Below, piece by piece: positions 8,398 through 17,439 of a DNA stretch of 64,000 nucleotides (position 1 is its first letter; the number at the start of each line of letters is the position of its first letter). The notes beneath the pieces are model-generated. The model saw only the letters and a list, made by a program, of their open reading frames with translations. It ran no database searches and was not told the DNA's origin. This stretch comes from Nitromaritima sp964584125. Its GTDB lineage: Bacteria > Nitrospinota > Nitrospinia > Nitrospinales > VA-1. The position numbers and the translations under genes are program-made. The stretch spans positions 1-64,000 of the forward strand of contig CAZOYP010000002.1 of assembly GCA_964584125.1 (NCBI GenBank), given 5' to 3'.

Positions 8398-10019
8398 ATT
8401 ATCGATCGGTTAAGGGTTTCAGAAGCTGCTTGATCAGAATCGTTTGGGCGTCGCACTCTCACAACATGGTGAGGGTCGAAGTCAAGTAACTGAAGCCAGT
8501 CTTCCATGTTTGACTCTGCAGGCAGTAAATTGCCATCCTTGAATTCAGTTTCCAAACATTCTGTTAAGTCTTTGGACATGATTTTCAGCTCTTTGCCATC
8601 AATGGCTCTCTCAATTGCCTTTTCTTTGGTTCTTTTCACCACCCCCTCTATAATCGCTCCAGAGATAAAATCTTTCCAATACAATTTTTTGAGTTTACCA
8701 GAACGAAGGGTAAGGACCAGAACTTCCTGTCGATAGCTTTTTTTAAATAGTACGTCTAGAAAGGGCTGAGTCATCTGATCAATATCTTCATGCTCCCGAG
8801 GTAAATTAGGATTAAGATAAACCTTAAGTATGGCTTTACAATCTTCGCGGTTCGGACGTCCCACCTTTATCTTTCGGTCAATTCTACCGGACCTTAAGAT
8901 TGCAGGATCAATTAGATCAGGTCGATTAGTAGCTAGAATAACTACCGCGTCTCGAAGTGATTGAATTCCGTCCATCTCAGCACAGAACATCGGTACCAAT
9001 GTATTACTTATATTGTTTCCGCGCATGGCCTGCCTTGTCCCAAGGATAGACTCTGCCTCGTCAACAAAAATAAAAGGAACTTGACCCTTTTCCTTGTAGT
9101 CACGAGCCTTTTTAAAAATTTCTCGTACCTTACGCTCGGATTCTCCCAGCCACATGTTGAGAATTTCGGGGCCTTTGATATGAATAAAACGGCCCTCAAG
9201 ATCTTGGTTAGATTCTTTTTCTTTAAGCTGGCGTACAATATCTGAAAGAATCGCCCTCCCAATGAGGGTTTTACCGCAACCTGGGGGACCATAAAATAAA
9301 AAGCCTTTCGGTAATTGGTATTCCATAGTTTCGAGAATATTCTTATGCAAAATAGGGTACTCAATCACCTTGCGAACTTCTTCTATAACGTGGGATTGTC
9401 CTCCTACTTTAGACCAATCAATTTGCTCTAAGTCATCTTCAACTACAACCCCAGATTTTCTTTTCGGCAACCGAGCCAGAATAACTCTCTGGTTCGGATC
9501 GAGAATAACTTCGTCACCTACCCTTAGTGACTCTGTTTCCATATCTGGATGATTAAGAGCTATTGTTTCGCTGTTGGCAGTTTGTCCCGTTACTAGCCAC
9601 TGTCCATTTGTTAACGGTGTGGTAATGCGAGCAATCGGCCCATATTCAGGCTTAGGTAGTTTAGCTATAGCAACAAAACCCTCATTAAGCGCAACCTGGT
9701 CACCTGTTTGAAGAATTTCTTTTTCAATAATTTCTGGGGAAGCAGCCGCCTGATACTCTGTACCTCCAACCACTAAACGATAGAGACCTTCCTCTCCCAA
9801 TCCCAATACAGTCCCAATACGATGAGCAGGGGACTTGAGTTTGGCAACCGTTTCTTCAAGATTTTTAATTTTCAAAGCATATTCCTGTGATATCTGCTGA
9901 GCCTGGAATAATGCATCTCGCAAATCAAATATTTTCTCCTGAAGGCTTGGCCTATCAGTTGTCTCATCCAAAATCTGGTCAATTAGCCCTATGATGTGAG
10001 GTTGGTCGCCCATGAGCAT
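8394..10019 (-). CDS. arc: Proteasome-activating AAA+ ATPase ARC/Mpa
   Basis: Hexameric unfoldase that recognises the modifier and feeds substrates to the 20S core. The 541-residue layout matches the ARC/Mpa family: an N-terminal coiled coil (about residues 25-65), two OB-fold subdomains (about 68-200), and one AAA+ module with Walker A GPPGCGKT at 244-251, Walker B FIFVDEAES near 318-326, and a second region of homology with NRPDLIDPAILRSGRIDRKI. Unlike mycobacterial Mpa, which ends in GQYL, this protein ends ETLNRSII with no penultimate tyrosine. First gene of the operon, with its promoter at 10054-10083. Confidence 0.95.
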   Translation of the reverse strand: MLMGDQPHIIGLIDQILDETTDRPSLQEKIFDLRDALFQAQQISQEYALKIKNLEETVAKLKSPAHRIGTVLGLGEEGLYRLVVGGTEYQAAASPEIIEKEILQTGDQVALNEGFVAIAKLPKPEYGPIARITTPLTNGQWLVTGQTANSETIALNHPDMETESLRVGDEVILDPNQRVILARLPKRKSGVVVEDDLEQIDWSKVGGQSHVIEEVRKVIEYPILHKNILETMEYQLPKGFLFYGPPGCGKTLIGRAILSDIVRQLKEKESNQDLEGRFIHIKGPEILNMWLGESERKVREIFKKARDYKEKGQVPFIFVDEAESILGTRQAMRGNNISNTLVPMFCAEMDGIQSLRDAVVILATNRPDLIDPAILRSGRIDRKIKVGRPNREDCKAILKVYLNPNLPREHEDIDQMTQPFLDVLFKKSYRQEVLVLTLRSGKLKKLYWKDFISGAIIEGVVKRTKEKAIERAIDGKELKIMSKDLTECLETEFKDGNLLPAESNMEDWLQLLDFDPHHVVRVRRPNDSDQAASETLNRSII

Positions 10020-10053
10020 AAATCCCTGTATTTAGGTTGATATTCAAACTCTA

Positions 10054-10083
10054 ATTCTAAATCGAAAAAAAATCACTCGTCAA
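10054..10083 (-). promoter_or_regulatory. Sigma-70-like promoter of the proteasome operon
   Basis: On the minus strand, TTGACG (10083-10078) and TAGAAT (10059-10054) are 18 bases apart, about 35 bases before the arc ATG. Each box differs from consensus at one position. It is the only good promoter I see before the six-gene operon. No sigma-32-type boxes were evident. Confidence 0.6.
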
Positions 10084-10311
10084 GTTAATTTGACCACATT
10101 AAAGCATTACTTCGTAAAATGTGTGGCGCACAAATGAAAGATTTGTTTCGACTATTTCGCCCTCTGAAGATTTTCTGGTACAATTTCACTTTTAAAAACA
10201 CTGATTAATACATTTTTGCAGAGGATTAACCAGCTTTTGTGTGCTAAAAGAGCAATTTAAACATATTATGACCTGCTGACAGTAATCGCTATTTTATTTT
10301 TTTACCTTTTT

Positions 10312-11628
10312 ATGGACCATATTCGGCCTTCAGCCAAAATCGACAAGTGTATCTTAAGCTTCAGCCACGATCGATATACTTCCCGAAAAAAAGCAAATGC
10401 CACTGCTATCGCAAAAGCTGAACGTGAAATTGCATCCAAAAGAAATGGAGTTAGCCATCTAATTCTTCGAGCAGCCGATGACAAAATAGATCATCTAAAA
10501 TTTCTCTTTCTTATTAACGGTATTCCTGTCATGTGCTACGCACTAGGAAATCTTCTAATTTCCAGCCTTAAAGAAATTGTCATCATAGGCTCAGAAGAAG
10601 TCGAACAAGTTACCACTTCTTTTTTAGAAACGGTTGGGACACAGGGTAAAAAAGTTTCGTTTGTTAGAGAAGATCCAAACAATCTAAACCTTTTTAACAC
10701 TCTGCAATTAGGAAAGAGTAAGTTAAATCTTGAGCCAAATGAATTGGTTCTTTTCCAGCCAGGTGACCTCCCATTCATGTTCGATATTGAAAAAATTCTG
10801 CACGACAACGATATTCAAGATTATAATTTGATTCTTTGGCTAAACTCTAGACAAATGATGTTCCCTGATTATCAGTTAAATCCAGAAAGTGAATTTGTTC
10901 GTCGCAACTATCACTATCGCGCACTTTGCAAAGAAACGAATGAATTACATGAAGTTAAAGAACCTAATATTTATCCAATTAATCTGTCTGCGGTAGATTC
11001 AGATATCATCGACCATCTACATTCAACAAGAAAAGATGGAAATATAATTAAGGCTGGCATCAGGAAAGTGCTGTCCATGCCGTCAAGAATATTAAAACTA
11101 CTTCCCATAATTGCATACCACGCAATGCACTTTAAATCTGATTTAAAGCAATTTCGCAAAAAAGATAAATATCTATTCGGGATGCACAGAGACAATTTTG
11201 ATCGTGCGGTTTCTGTTTTGTTGGACACGGAATTCACAACCAAATTTCATAACGACCCCGCTTTCGTTTCTGATGTAGACGCCTTAGAAGATTGGGAAGA
11301 TTTTGAAGCTCTTACTAATTATTCTAACCTCAAACTTGGAGAGGATGGTCTAGCACACATTCATCCTTTTGGTGAGGAGTTGCTCTATTTCCGCAAAGAA
11401 CGGATGCCTGCCTTGAAAACCCAAATAGATATGTATAATAATTTCCCAACCTACATCAATTCCTTCTACCAGTCTCTTAAAATGGGTAGTGTGCCTTTCC
11501 CGAGTGGAAATCGATATATTCCGCATAAAAATGAGAGCAAACAAAACGGGCATGCTCAAAAAACAAAACATGCTTTTTCTTGGTACTCGAAAAAATGCAG
11601 TTCTATAAAAATTGAACGCGTTAGCTAG
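10312..11628 (+). CDS. Degenerate MobA-like nucleotidyltransferase-family protein
   Basis: A 438-residue protein of uncertain function. After a basic N-terminal 45 residues, it has the pattern of a sugar-phosphate nucleotidyltransferase: a hydrophobic strand (SHLILRAA), then INGIPVMCYALGNLL (compare the family's N-G-K-P-x-x-x-Y-x-L), then LVLFQPGDLPFMFD (compare the x-x-G-D-x-P metal-binding loop). The G-x-G-T/S-R nucleotide-binding loop expected between the first two is replaced by ADDKIDHL, so activity is doubtful. The C-terminal half is unfamiliar. No clear ribosome binding site precedes the ATG. It opens a four-gene plus-strand run with a TonB-like protein and two CDP-alcohol phosphotransferases, which suggests a role in activating or selecting a lipid headgroup. 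Confidence 0.6.
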   Translation: MDHIRPSAKIDKCILSFSHDRYTSRKKANATAIAKAEREIASKRNGVSHLILRAADDKIDHLKFLFLINGIPVMCYALGNLLISSLKEIVIIGSEEVEQVTTSFLETVGTQGKKVSFVREDPNNLNLFNTLQLGKSKLNLEPNELVLFQPGDLPFMFDIEKILHDNDIQDYNLILWLNSRQMMFPDYQLNPESEFVRRNYHYRALCKETNELHEVKEPNIYPINLSAVDSDIIDHLHSTRKDGNIIKAGIRKVLSMPSRILKLLPIIAYHAMHFKSDLKQFRKKDKYLFGMHRDNFDRAVSVLLDTEFTTKFHNDPAFVSDVDALEDWEDFEALTNYSNLKLGEDGLAHIHPFGEELLYFRKERMPALKTQIDMYNNFPTYINSFYQSLKMGSVPFPSGNRYIPHKNESKQNGHAQKTKHAFSWYSKKCSSIKIERVS

Positions 11629-11645
11629 ATGATTTAAATAATTTT

Positions 11646-12551
11646 ATGGCAACCACTGAAATACAAAAATTAAGCCTGTTGGCTCGATTTTTTCAGAAGG
11701 AATATTTCTCTTATGGAAGCCGGCTTAGCCACGCCAAGTTAGATTTATTTATACTCATCGCTTTTCTACTGCACATTTCGGTTGTCACGTTTGACCTCAT
11801 TGCTCCTTTAAATATTAAAAAGCCACCACCACCAATTAAAGTTAAATATGTCGACACCCAAATATCTGAACTTCTTAAACAAAAAAAACCCTCTGTCGAT
11901 TCCCTAAAAAAAAGTCAAAACAAAAAAACCAAGCCACCTAAACTAATAGCGATCGCTAAACCTAAGAGACTCATTAAAAAACAACCTCAAAAACAAAAAA
12001 AACACCGCAAAAAACCGGCTGCTTCAAAAACCCATAGAACTCCGAACATTGTTAAACAATCGAAAGTCCCCGTCGCAAAACGAAAAAAAGAGGCGAACCC
12101 AAAAAAATCACCCCCCTCTCCTTCAGTATTTTTTAGCCAAAAAAAAACCCTTGCTATGCTTGATGGGTTGCATCCAGAAAAATACGCACTACAAGACCCC
12201 CCTATTGAAGAAGGAGAAGGATTAGACAGCGATGAACCCATCCCACTCGATACTAAAGAAAAAAAATACGTTTCATATTTTGGACGCATCAAGCAACAAA
12301 TTCAGCGCGCCTGGATTTATCCCATTCAGGGAACAAAGAAAAGGTTAAGCGGAGAGGTCACCCTTAGATTTGAAATTTCGAAGGACGGGAACCTTCTTGA
12401 TCTAAGATTAATAAATAGCTCCGGCGCAGATGTTCTTGATATTAATGCCATAAAGGCAGTGAAAGAAGCTGCCCCCTATTACCCATTCCCTCAAACAATT
12501 TCAAAAAAGAAGCTTTCTATACTTGCAACCTTTGTATACAGTGCCAATTAA
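11646..12551 (+). CDS. TonB-family energy transducer-like protein
   Basis: A 301-residue inner-membrane anchored protein. A cytoplasmic start of about 33 residues is followed by one transmembrane helix (about 34-53, LFILIAFLLHISVVTF), a short P-P-P-P-I motif, a long periplasmic linker and a C-terminal TonB domain (about 205-301: YFGRIKQQIQRAWIYP, GEVTLRFEISKDGNL, INAIKAVKEAAPYYPFP). The linker is unusually lysine-rich rather than the Pro-Glu/Pro-Lys repeats of classic TonB. TonB proteins pass proton-motive energy from ExbBD to outer-membrane receptors; no exbB, exbD or receptor gene is in the window. It could instead be a TonB-domain scaffold for envelope assembly. Confidence 0.8.
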   Translation: MATTEIQKLSLLARFFQKEYFSYGSRLSHAKLDLFILIAFLLHISVVTFDLIAPLNIKKPPPPIKVKYVDTQISELLKQKKPSVDSLKKSQNKKTKPPKLIAIAKPKRLIKKQPQKQKKHRKKPAASKTHRTPNIVKQSKVPVAKRKKEANPKKSPPSPSVFFSQKKTLAMLDGLHPEKYALQDPPIEEGEGLDSDEPIPLDTKEKKYVSYFGRIKQQIQRAWIYPIQGTKKRLSGEVTLRFEISKDGNLLDLRLINSSGADVLDINAIKAVKEAAPYYPFPQTISKKKLSILATFVYSAN

Positions 12552-12587
12552 CATTAACTAAATGCATAACCGAAACCTTATCTAAAA

Positions 12588-13823
12588 GTGACCCCACCCA
12601 AAACCGCGATCATAAGAGTGGCGCCTTACAGCCAAAGTATACAATTTTTGTTTCAAAGTAAGATCGCAGGTATTTCACCCTTTAAACGTTTAATTTTTTC
12701 TTTACAACGGGCAGGCATCGATAATTTTATTGTTTTTCAGGAAAATACTCCTCGCGCCAATCAGCATGAAATTGAAAAAGACCTCCAGAATGACTCCCGG
12801 TTTAACAGTCATTTAAAATGGAACGTGTTGGGGAAAAAAATCTTTCAAGGGGACCTAGATTCAATTAATTTACTCAGAGATTTTGAAAAAATTCTCCTTG
12901 TAGAAGGTAACCTTGTAACAACCGCCCAGTTAATAAAAGAATTTATCAGTTCAGCTTGCTCTTTAAATACCGAAACAGTTGCCGGTTTGATTAGTGAATC
13001 TAAACATTCAGATGGAATTTACCTACTTGCTCGTTCTGACGTTGAAGATTACTTGCGGTTTGGTTCCTTTGATAAAGAAATAACAGCCGTCACCCTCACT
13101 GGCCCTTGGCTTTACCGCCAACGGATAAAAAACCTGGAATCTATCCAATTGGTTGAAAAAGAAATACTAAGAGAACATAAAATATACTACCGACAATTCA
13201 TGGATATCTGGTTTAATTCTTTGTTTTCAATACCAATATCTTCTTTACTTGTAAAAACATTTTTAACTCCAAATCAAATCACAGTTCTTGGATTATTCAT
13301 CGGAATGGCATCGGGTGTTTTTTTCGCCCAAGGAAATTACTGGGGCGGCTTAATTGGGAGCTTGCTACTAGCCGCAACAGCTATTTGGGATTGCTGCGAT
13401 GGTGACGTAGCTCGTCTTAAATTTATGGAATCGGAATTCGGGGAAAAACTCGATACTATCTGCGACAATGTTATAAATATTTTCGTATTCACGGGAATTA
13501 TGTTGGGAGTAGCGCACTCAAATGGACTGTCTCAAGCAATAATTCCTTTCCTTTTACTTTCCTTAGGAGGAAGTTGGATTTTTTATCTCATATATTTCCC
13601 AAAAGGAGGGAAAGGTTATTTTTTTAAAAACACTTCTGTTTATAATGTTATCCAGACTTTAGCCAGTAGAAATTTTATTTATGTGATTTTTATTTTTGGT
13701 GTGCTGGGCAAGTTGGACTGGTTTTTATGGCTTGCTGCCGTCGGATCAAATGTTTTTGCTTTATATATTTATCAAGCAAAAAAGGAACTAATTTGTTCAA
13801 CTTTTGATAAAACTTTAAAATAA
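12588..13823 (+). CDS. CDP-alcohol phosphatidyltransferase with eroded N-terminal nucleotidyltransferase-like domain
   Basis: A 411-residue membrane enzyme. Residues 1-200 resemble the latter part of a nucleotidyltransferase (ISPFKRLIFSLQRAGIDNFIVF) but have no G-x-G-T-R loop. Residues about 205-405 form a CDP-alcohol phosphotransferase with several transmembrane helices and the full signature D268-x2-D-G-x2-A-R-x8-G-x3-D-x3-D293 (DCCDGDVARLKF...). Such enzymes transfer a phospho-alcohol from CDP-linked donors, as in phospholipid or di-myo-inositol phosphate synthesis. The two-domain order is that of the bifunctional inositol-phosphate cytidylyltransferase/phosphotransferase of some thermophiles, but the first domain looks inactive. 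GTG start, with a weak ribosome binding site; the substrate is unknown. Confidence 0.82.
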   Translation: MTPPKTAIIRVAPYSQSIQFLFQSKIAGISPFKRLIFSLQRAGIDNFIVFQENTPRANQHEIEKDLQNDSRFNSHLKWNVLGKKIFQGDLDSINLLRDFEKILLVEGNLVTTAQLIKEFISSACSLNTETVAGLISESKHSDGIYLLARSDVEDYLRFGSFDKEITAVTLTGPWLYRQRIKNLESIQLVEKEILREHKIYYRQFMDIWFNSLFSIPISSLLVKTFLTPNQITVLGLFIGMASGVFFAQGNYWGGLIGSLLLAATAIWDCCDGDVARLKFMESEFGEKLDTICDNVINIFVFTGIMLGVAHSNGLSQAIIPFLLLSLGGSWIFYLIYFPKGGKGYFFKNTSVYNVIQTLASRNFIYVIFIFGVLGKLDWFLWLAAVGSNVFALYIYQAKKELICSTFDKTLK

Positions 13824-13982
13824 GTTTTTTAACTTTTAGAACCTCACTCTACTCTAGGAGTTTTTAAACTTTAGTTTCTTTCTTATTTTTAACTACGTTT
13901 CATAATCTTAATAAATAAGGCCACATTTACATTGGTAATATACGCTGATATCCTTACAAAAAAACACTCAGGTCTACCTTAA

Positions 13983-15209
13983 ATGCCTAATCTTGATTTT
14001 AATAAACCCGCTCTAACAGTCTTAGAAACTGCATGTGCAGTTCTTCCGCTATCTCCCCCTGCTAACAACTGGTCGACCATTGATTGGTATTGGAAAAAAA
14101 TATGCGGGATCCCATTTTTAATGCGAAATATTATCAATATTCAACGAGCCGGGATTAATTTTCTTATTATTTACAGCAAAACCGATGATAAGGCTCTTCA
14201 TAAAAAACTCTCTCAAGAAAAAAAAATTACTCTTGAGTTAATTTTTGAGACTGATATTTCAGAAGTGATTAAAGTAACAAAAGGTAATTCTGTAGTTATT
14301 TTAAATAGTGGAGCGCTTCACACAAAGCAAGAAATAAAGTCTGGTATGGATCTGATAAATAATTCTACAGAGTTGGTTCACCCTGTAAACTCTGAAGCCA
14401 TAGCCGAAACTCTTATCCAAATAACTCTTGGAAACGAAGCTCCCTTAACTAAATCACCCGATGACCAAAAATCGCCTGTTAATTTTTTACCAGGGGGGAA
14501 AAACTCGCATGTAAACAAGCTAGAAGATTTTCTCATTCAACAAGAAAAACTTATACAAGGTAGTGGACTAAGCAATGACAGTTTAATGGATAAATCTGTT
14601 ACCCGATTTTTTTCCCGACAGCTTACTAAATTATTTTTAAAAACTCCTCTTAGCCCTAATATGATCACTATTTTAAGCCTTTTTATTGGTTTAATTTCAG
14701 CAATATTTTTTTTTCAAGGCTCCTATCAAGCCAATGTGATGGGAGCTACTCTGCTCTTGCTCTCTGCATGGGTTGATTGCACAGATGGAGAAATTGCTCG
14801 GTTAAAGTTTTTGGAGTCTAAAGTTGGGGCAAGGCTTGATATTATTTGCGATAACCTAGTTCATTTTTCAGTATTTTTCGCTATTGGCATGGGGCTTTAC
14901 CAAACAAGTGGTAATAATATATTCATATTATTTGGATTGCTTGCTGTATTTGGAAGTCTTATTTCCTTTCTTTTTCTTAGTTCATCAATTATAGATAACA
15001 AAAAAAATGCTTCTGCTAACACAACTAATTTAAAAAAGAAAAAAACGCTGACTGCCAACTTGGCGAACAGAGACTTTATCTATTTTCTTTTTTTCATGTC
15101 GTTGGTCGGAAGAGTTGATATTTTTATATGTGTCACTGCTTTTGGTGCAAATATTTTTGCATTCTATCTTAGTTATTTAAAAATCAAATCAACCCTCCAT
15201 ATAAGCTGA
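13983..15209 (+). CDS. CDP-alcohol phosphatidyltransferase, paralogue of the preceding gene
   Basis: A 408-residue paralogue of the preceding gene with the same architecture. An N-terminal half of about 200 residues contains GIPFLMRNIINIQRAGINF, matching the ISPFKRLIFSLQRAGID segment of its neighbour. The C-terminal membrane domain carries the complete CDP-alcohol motif D265-x2-D-G-x2-A-R-x8-G-x3-D-x3-D290 (DCTDGEIARLKF...). Residues about 150-200 are polar and low in conservation, a likely linker. The nucleotide-binding loop is absent here as well. The tandem arrangement suggests duplication and divergence, perhaps acting on two related CDP-alcohols or acceptors. A 159-base spacer with no gene separates the pair. 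Confidence 0.82.
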   Translation: MPNLDFNKPALTVLETACAVLPLSPPANNWSTIDWYWKKICGIPFLMRNIINIQRAGINFLIIYSKTDDKALHKKLSQEKKITLELIFETDISEVIKVTKGNSVVILNSGALHTKQEIKSGMDLINNSTELVHPVNSEAIAETLIQITLGNEAPLTKSPDDQKSPVNFLPGGKNSHVNKLEDFLIQQEKLIQGSGLSNDSLMDKSVTRFFSRQLTKLFLKTPLSPNMITILSLFIGLISAIFFFQGSYQANVMGATLLLLSAWVDCTDGEIARLKFLESKVGARLDIICDNLVHFSVFFAIGMGLYQTSGNNIFILFGLLAVFGSLISFLFLSSSIIDNKKNASANTTNLKKKKTLTANLANRDFIYFLFFMSLVGRVDIFICVTAFGANIFAFYLSYLKIKSTLHIS

Positions 15210-15216
15210 GCCTTAC

Positions 15217-17220
15217 CTATTTAAAATTAGAAGTTTTATTTTTTAAAGGAAACGTCCGTTTATAATTCAAAAACTCTTTCACTTGATTTAAATCTTCTAC
15301 TACCTTGCAAGGAGGTAATGAGCTTAAAAAATGCTTCCCATAGCCTCGATTGACCATTCTTGAATCTAAGATAGAAACAACCCCTGTGTCTGTCCGTTTT
15401 CTTATTAGCCGACCAAACCCCTGTTTCATTTGAATTATGGCCCGTGGTATTTGATAGTGTAAAAATGGATCTATTGACTGTCTTCGCAAATCTTCTATAC
15501 GTGCCTCTGTAAGAGGTTCGCTTGGAACATCAAATGGGAGCTTTGTAATAATGACGCTCTTAAGAGCATCTCCTGGAACATCCACTCCCTGCCAAAATGA
15601 ATTGGTTCCGAAAATTACAGCTGGAGTTTCTTTAAAACGACGAATCATTTGTCCAGTAGGAATTTTTCCTTGCTTAAGAAGAGAGAACTTACCGGACAAA
15701 TATTTTAGCCGATCAAAGACCTGATCCATCAATGCATAACTAGTAAATAGTATAAAAGTTCTTCCTTGGGATATTTCTACTAATTCTCCACAACGCCTTG
15801 CCATTGCAGATGCATATTTTTCAATTTCTTCAGACGGTTCAGGCAGGTCTCCTGAAATATAAAGCAGTGCCTGCTGAGAATAATCAAAGGGGGAGTCTAA
15901 AATACTTTGTTCTTGGGGCTCAAACCCAATCCTCTCTCGAATAAACTCAAAACCTTTTTGCGTCGCCAACGTAGCTGAGGTTAATACTACCCGGTCTATT
16001 TTTGAAAAAACCTGCTCTCGTAATTCTTCCGCTGCATTAACTGGAACTCCCTGAAGAACCACTCGGTTAAACCGTTTTTTCTCTACTATTTCTAACCAGT
16101 AAACGTATCCATCGAGATACTGATTAAGAAAAGCGGGGATCGAATTATTAAACTCCATACAACGGTTTGCTGCGGCTGTGATTTCTAAACGGTCTTCTTC
16201 TGATTGCACCATTCCTTCAAAACTTTTTAAATTCTCGTGCAGTTCTTTCATAGGAAAATAAATAGAGTTGTCAATAGCAATAGGCTTATAAAGTCTAAGA
16301 ACACGGTCTTTTTTCCCATACTCCTCTAAAATACGAGTAAAAAAAGTCTCGACTGCTTTTTTGACAACTCCAACTTGGCTTCGTAAGTTAATCACATAAT
16401 CGTGCTCAATGCGAGAAAGCAACCCCTTACAAGTACGCAAGTGGTATAGCCTATCTAAAAAGTAATATAAGTAGGAATTAGATATTTCCAGCCCCAGAAA
16501 TGACGTAGCAGACTCTTCTATATTCTGCGCTTCATCAAAAATAACCGCATCAAATCTTGGTAACACTGCTCCACGACTGGCGACATTGGCAAAAAATAGA
16601 TGATGATTAACTATTAGTAAATGTGCCCCAAACCAACTTTTTCTCTCTTTAAAATAATAGCAGGTACTGTATGTTTCGCAGTTTTTACCAAGGCATAGGT
16701 CTTTTTGTCTACCAACATCTTCCCATACCGAAGGAAGGGGTTCAAATGGTAAGTCTCCCTTTGTACCATTTGATGTTTTACTTACCCACTCAAAGATGGC
16801 CGCCATCTGCTTATCTTCCTCTACAATTGTAAAAAGACCTGTTTGACTTGCACGTTTAAGTCTTCTCAAAGAAAGATAGTTTTCATGACCCAAGCAAAGA
16901 GCGTATCGAAATGGAATTTTTAATTTTTTATGTAGGAGAGGAATATCATGATAAAGCAGTTGCTCCTGTAAAGTCTTGGTATAAGTTGAGACCACAACTT
17001 TTTTATTATACTTTACAGCCCATAAAATTGCTGGAATCAGGTAAGCTAAGGTTTTTCCTGTACCAGTTCCTGCTTCAACAATCAGATGATGTTGATTATC
17101 AAAAGTTCTGCCCACAGCCTCCGCCATAGAAATTTGTTGAGGCCTGCACTCAAAATCTTTTATAGCACCAGACAAAAAACCATCTTTATTAAGGTATTTC
17201 CCTACTTCTTTCTCAATCAT
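15217..17220 (-). CDS. dinG: DinG/YoaA-type Fe-S DNA helicase
   Basis: An XPD-like superfamily 2 helicase (667 residues) acting on damaged or structured DNA. Walker A EAGTGTGKT lies at residues 49-57, and the motif II box is DEAQNIEE. Between motifs Ia and II is a cysteine cluster (CLGHEN, then CLGKNCETYSTC) placed as for a 4Fe-4S cluster. The C-terminal helicase domain has NSFWQGVDVPG and the motif VI QGFGRLIR. No N-terminal exonuclease domain is present, so it is the YoaA-like short form. The frame begins at a TTG (17226), but I prefer the ATG two codons later. It converges on the CDP-alcohol gene with only seven bases between stops. Confidence 0.9.
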   Translation of the reverse strand: MIEKEVGKYLNKDGFLSGAIKDFECRPQQISMAEAVGRTFDNQHHLIVEAGTGTGKTLAYLIPAILWAVKYNKKVVVSTYTKTLQEQLLYHDIPLLHKKLKIPFRYALCLGHENYLSLRRLKRASQTGLFTIVEEDKQMAAIFEWVSKTSNGTKGDLPFEPLPSVWEDVGRQKDLCLGKNCETYSTCYYFKERKSWFGAHLLIVNHHLFFANVASRGAVLPRFDAVIFDEAQNIEESATSFLGLEISNSYLYYFLDRLYHLRTCKGLLSRIEHDYVINLRSQVGVVKKAVETFFTRILEEYGKKDRVLRLYKPIAIDNSIYFPMKELHENLKSFEGMVQSEEDRLEITAAANRCMEFNNSIPAFLNQYLDGYVYWLEIVEKKRFNRVVLQGVPVNAAEELREQVFSKIDRVVLTSATLATQKGFEFIRERIGFEPQEQSILDSPFDYSQQALLYISGDLPEPSEEIEKYASAMARRCGELVEISQGRTFILFTSYALMDQVFDRLKYLSGKFSLLKQGKIPTGQMIRRFKETPAVIFGTNSFWQGVDVPGDALKSVIITKLPFDVPSEPLTEARIEDLRRQSIDPFLHYQIPRAIIQMKQGFGRLIRKRTDTGVVSILDSRMVNRGYGKHFLSSLPPCKVVEDLNQVKEFLNYKRTFPLKNKTSNFK

Positions 17221-17291
17221 ATTCAAGTATGTTATGTGGACAAAACCTTCTGGTAAAGTAATTTTTCAACTTAGGAATAAAATTCATTGGG

Positions 17292-17320
17292 TTGACCTTA
17301 AGCATTAAATTTTCTATGCT
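17292..17320 (+). promoter_or_regulatory. Sigma-70-like promoter of the SYLF-domain gene
   Basis: TTGACC at 17292-17297 and TATGCT at 17315-17320, with the ideal 17-base spacer, about 120 bases upstream of the SYLF gene in the spacer divergent from dinG. The long leader that would result contains nothing I recognise. Confidence 0.55.
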
Positions 17321-17439
17321 AGGTAAGGTGTTTTTCACTCCTTTATTTTTGTATTTGATTTACAAATCATTTCTATATGCATAACTCTTGAGTCAACTCA
17401 ATGAAACAGAAGATAATTTTTTAAATTTGGAGAGTTTTT

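Noticed and set aside
8961..9364. Overlapping frames on both strands within arc
   Set aside because: They lie inside conserved AAA+ coding sequence, lack ribosome binding sites and match no family.
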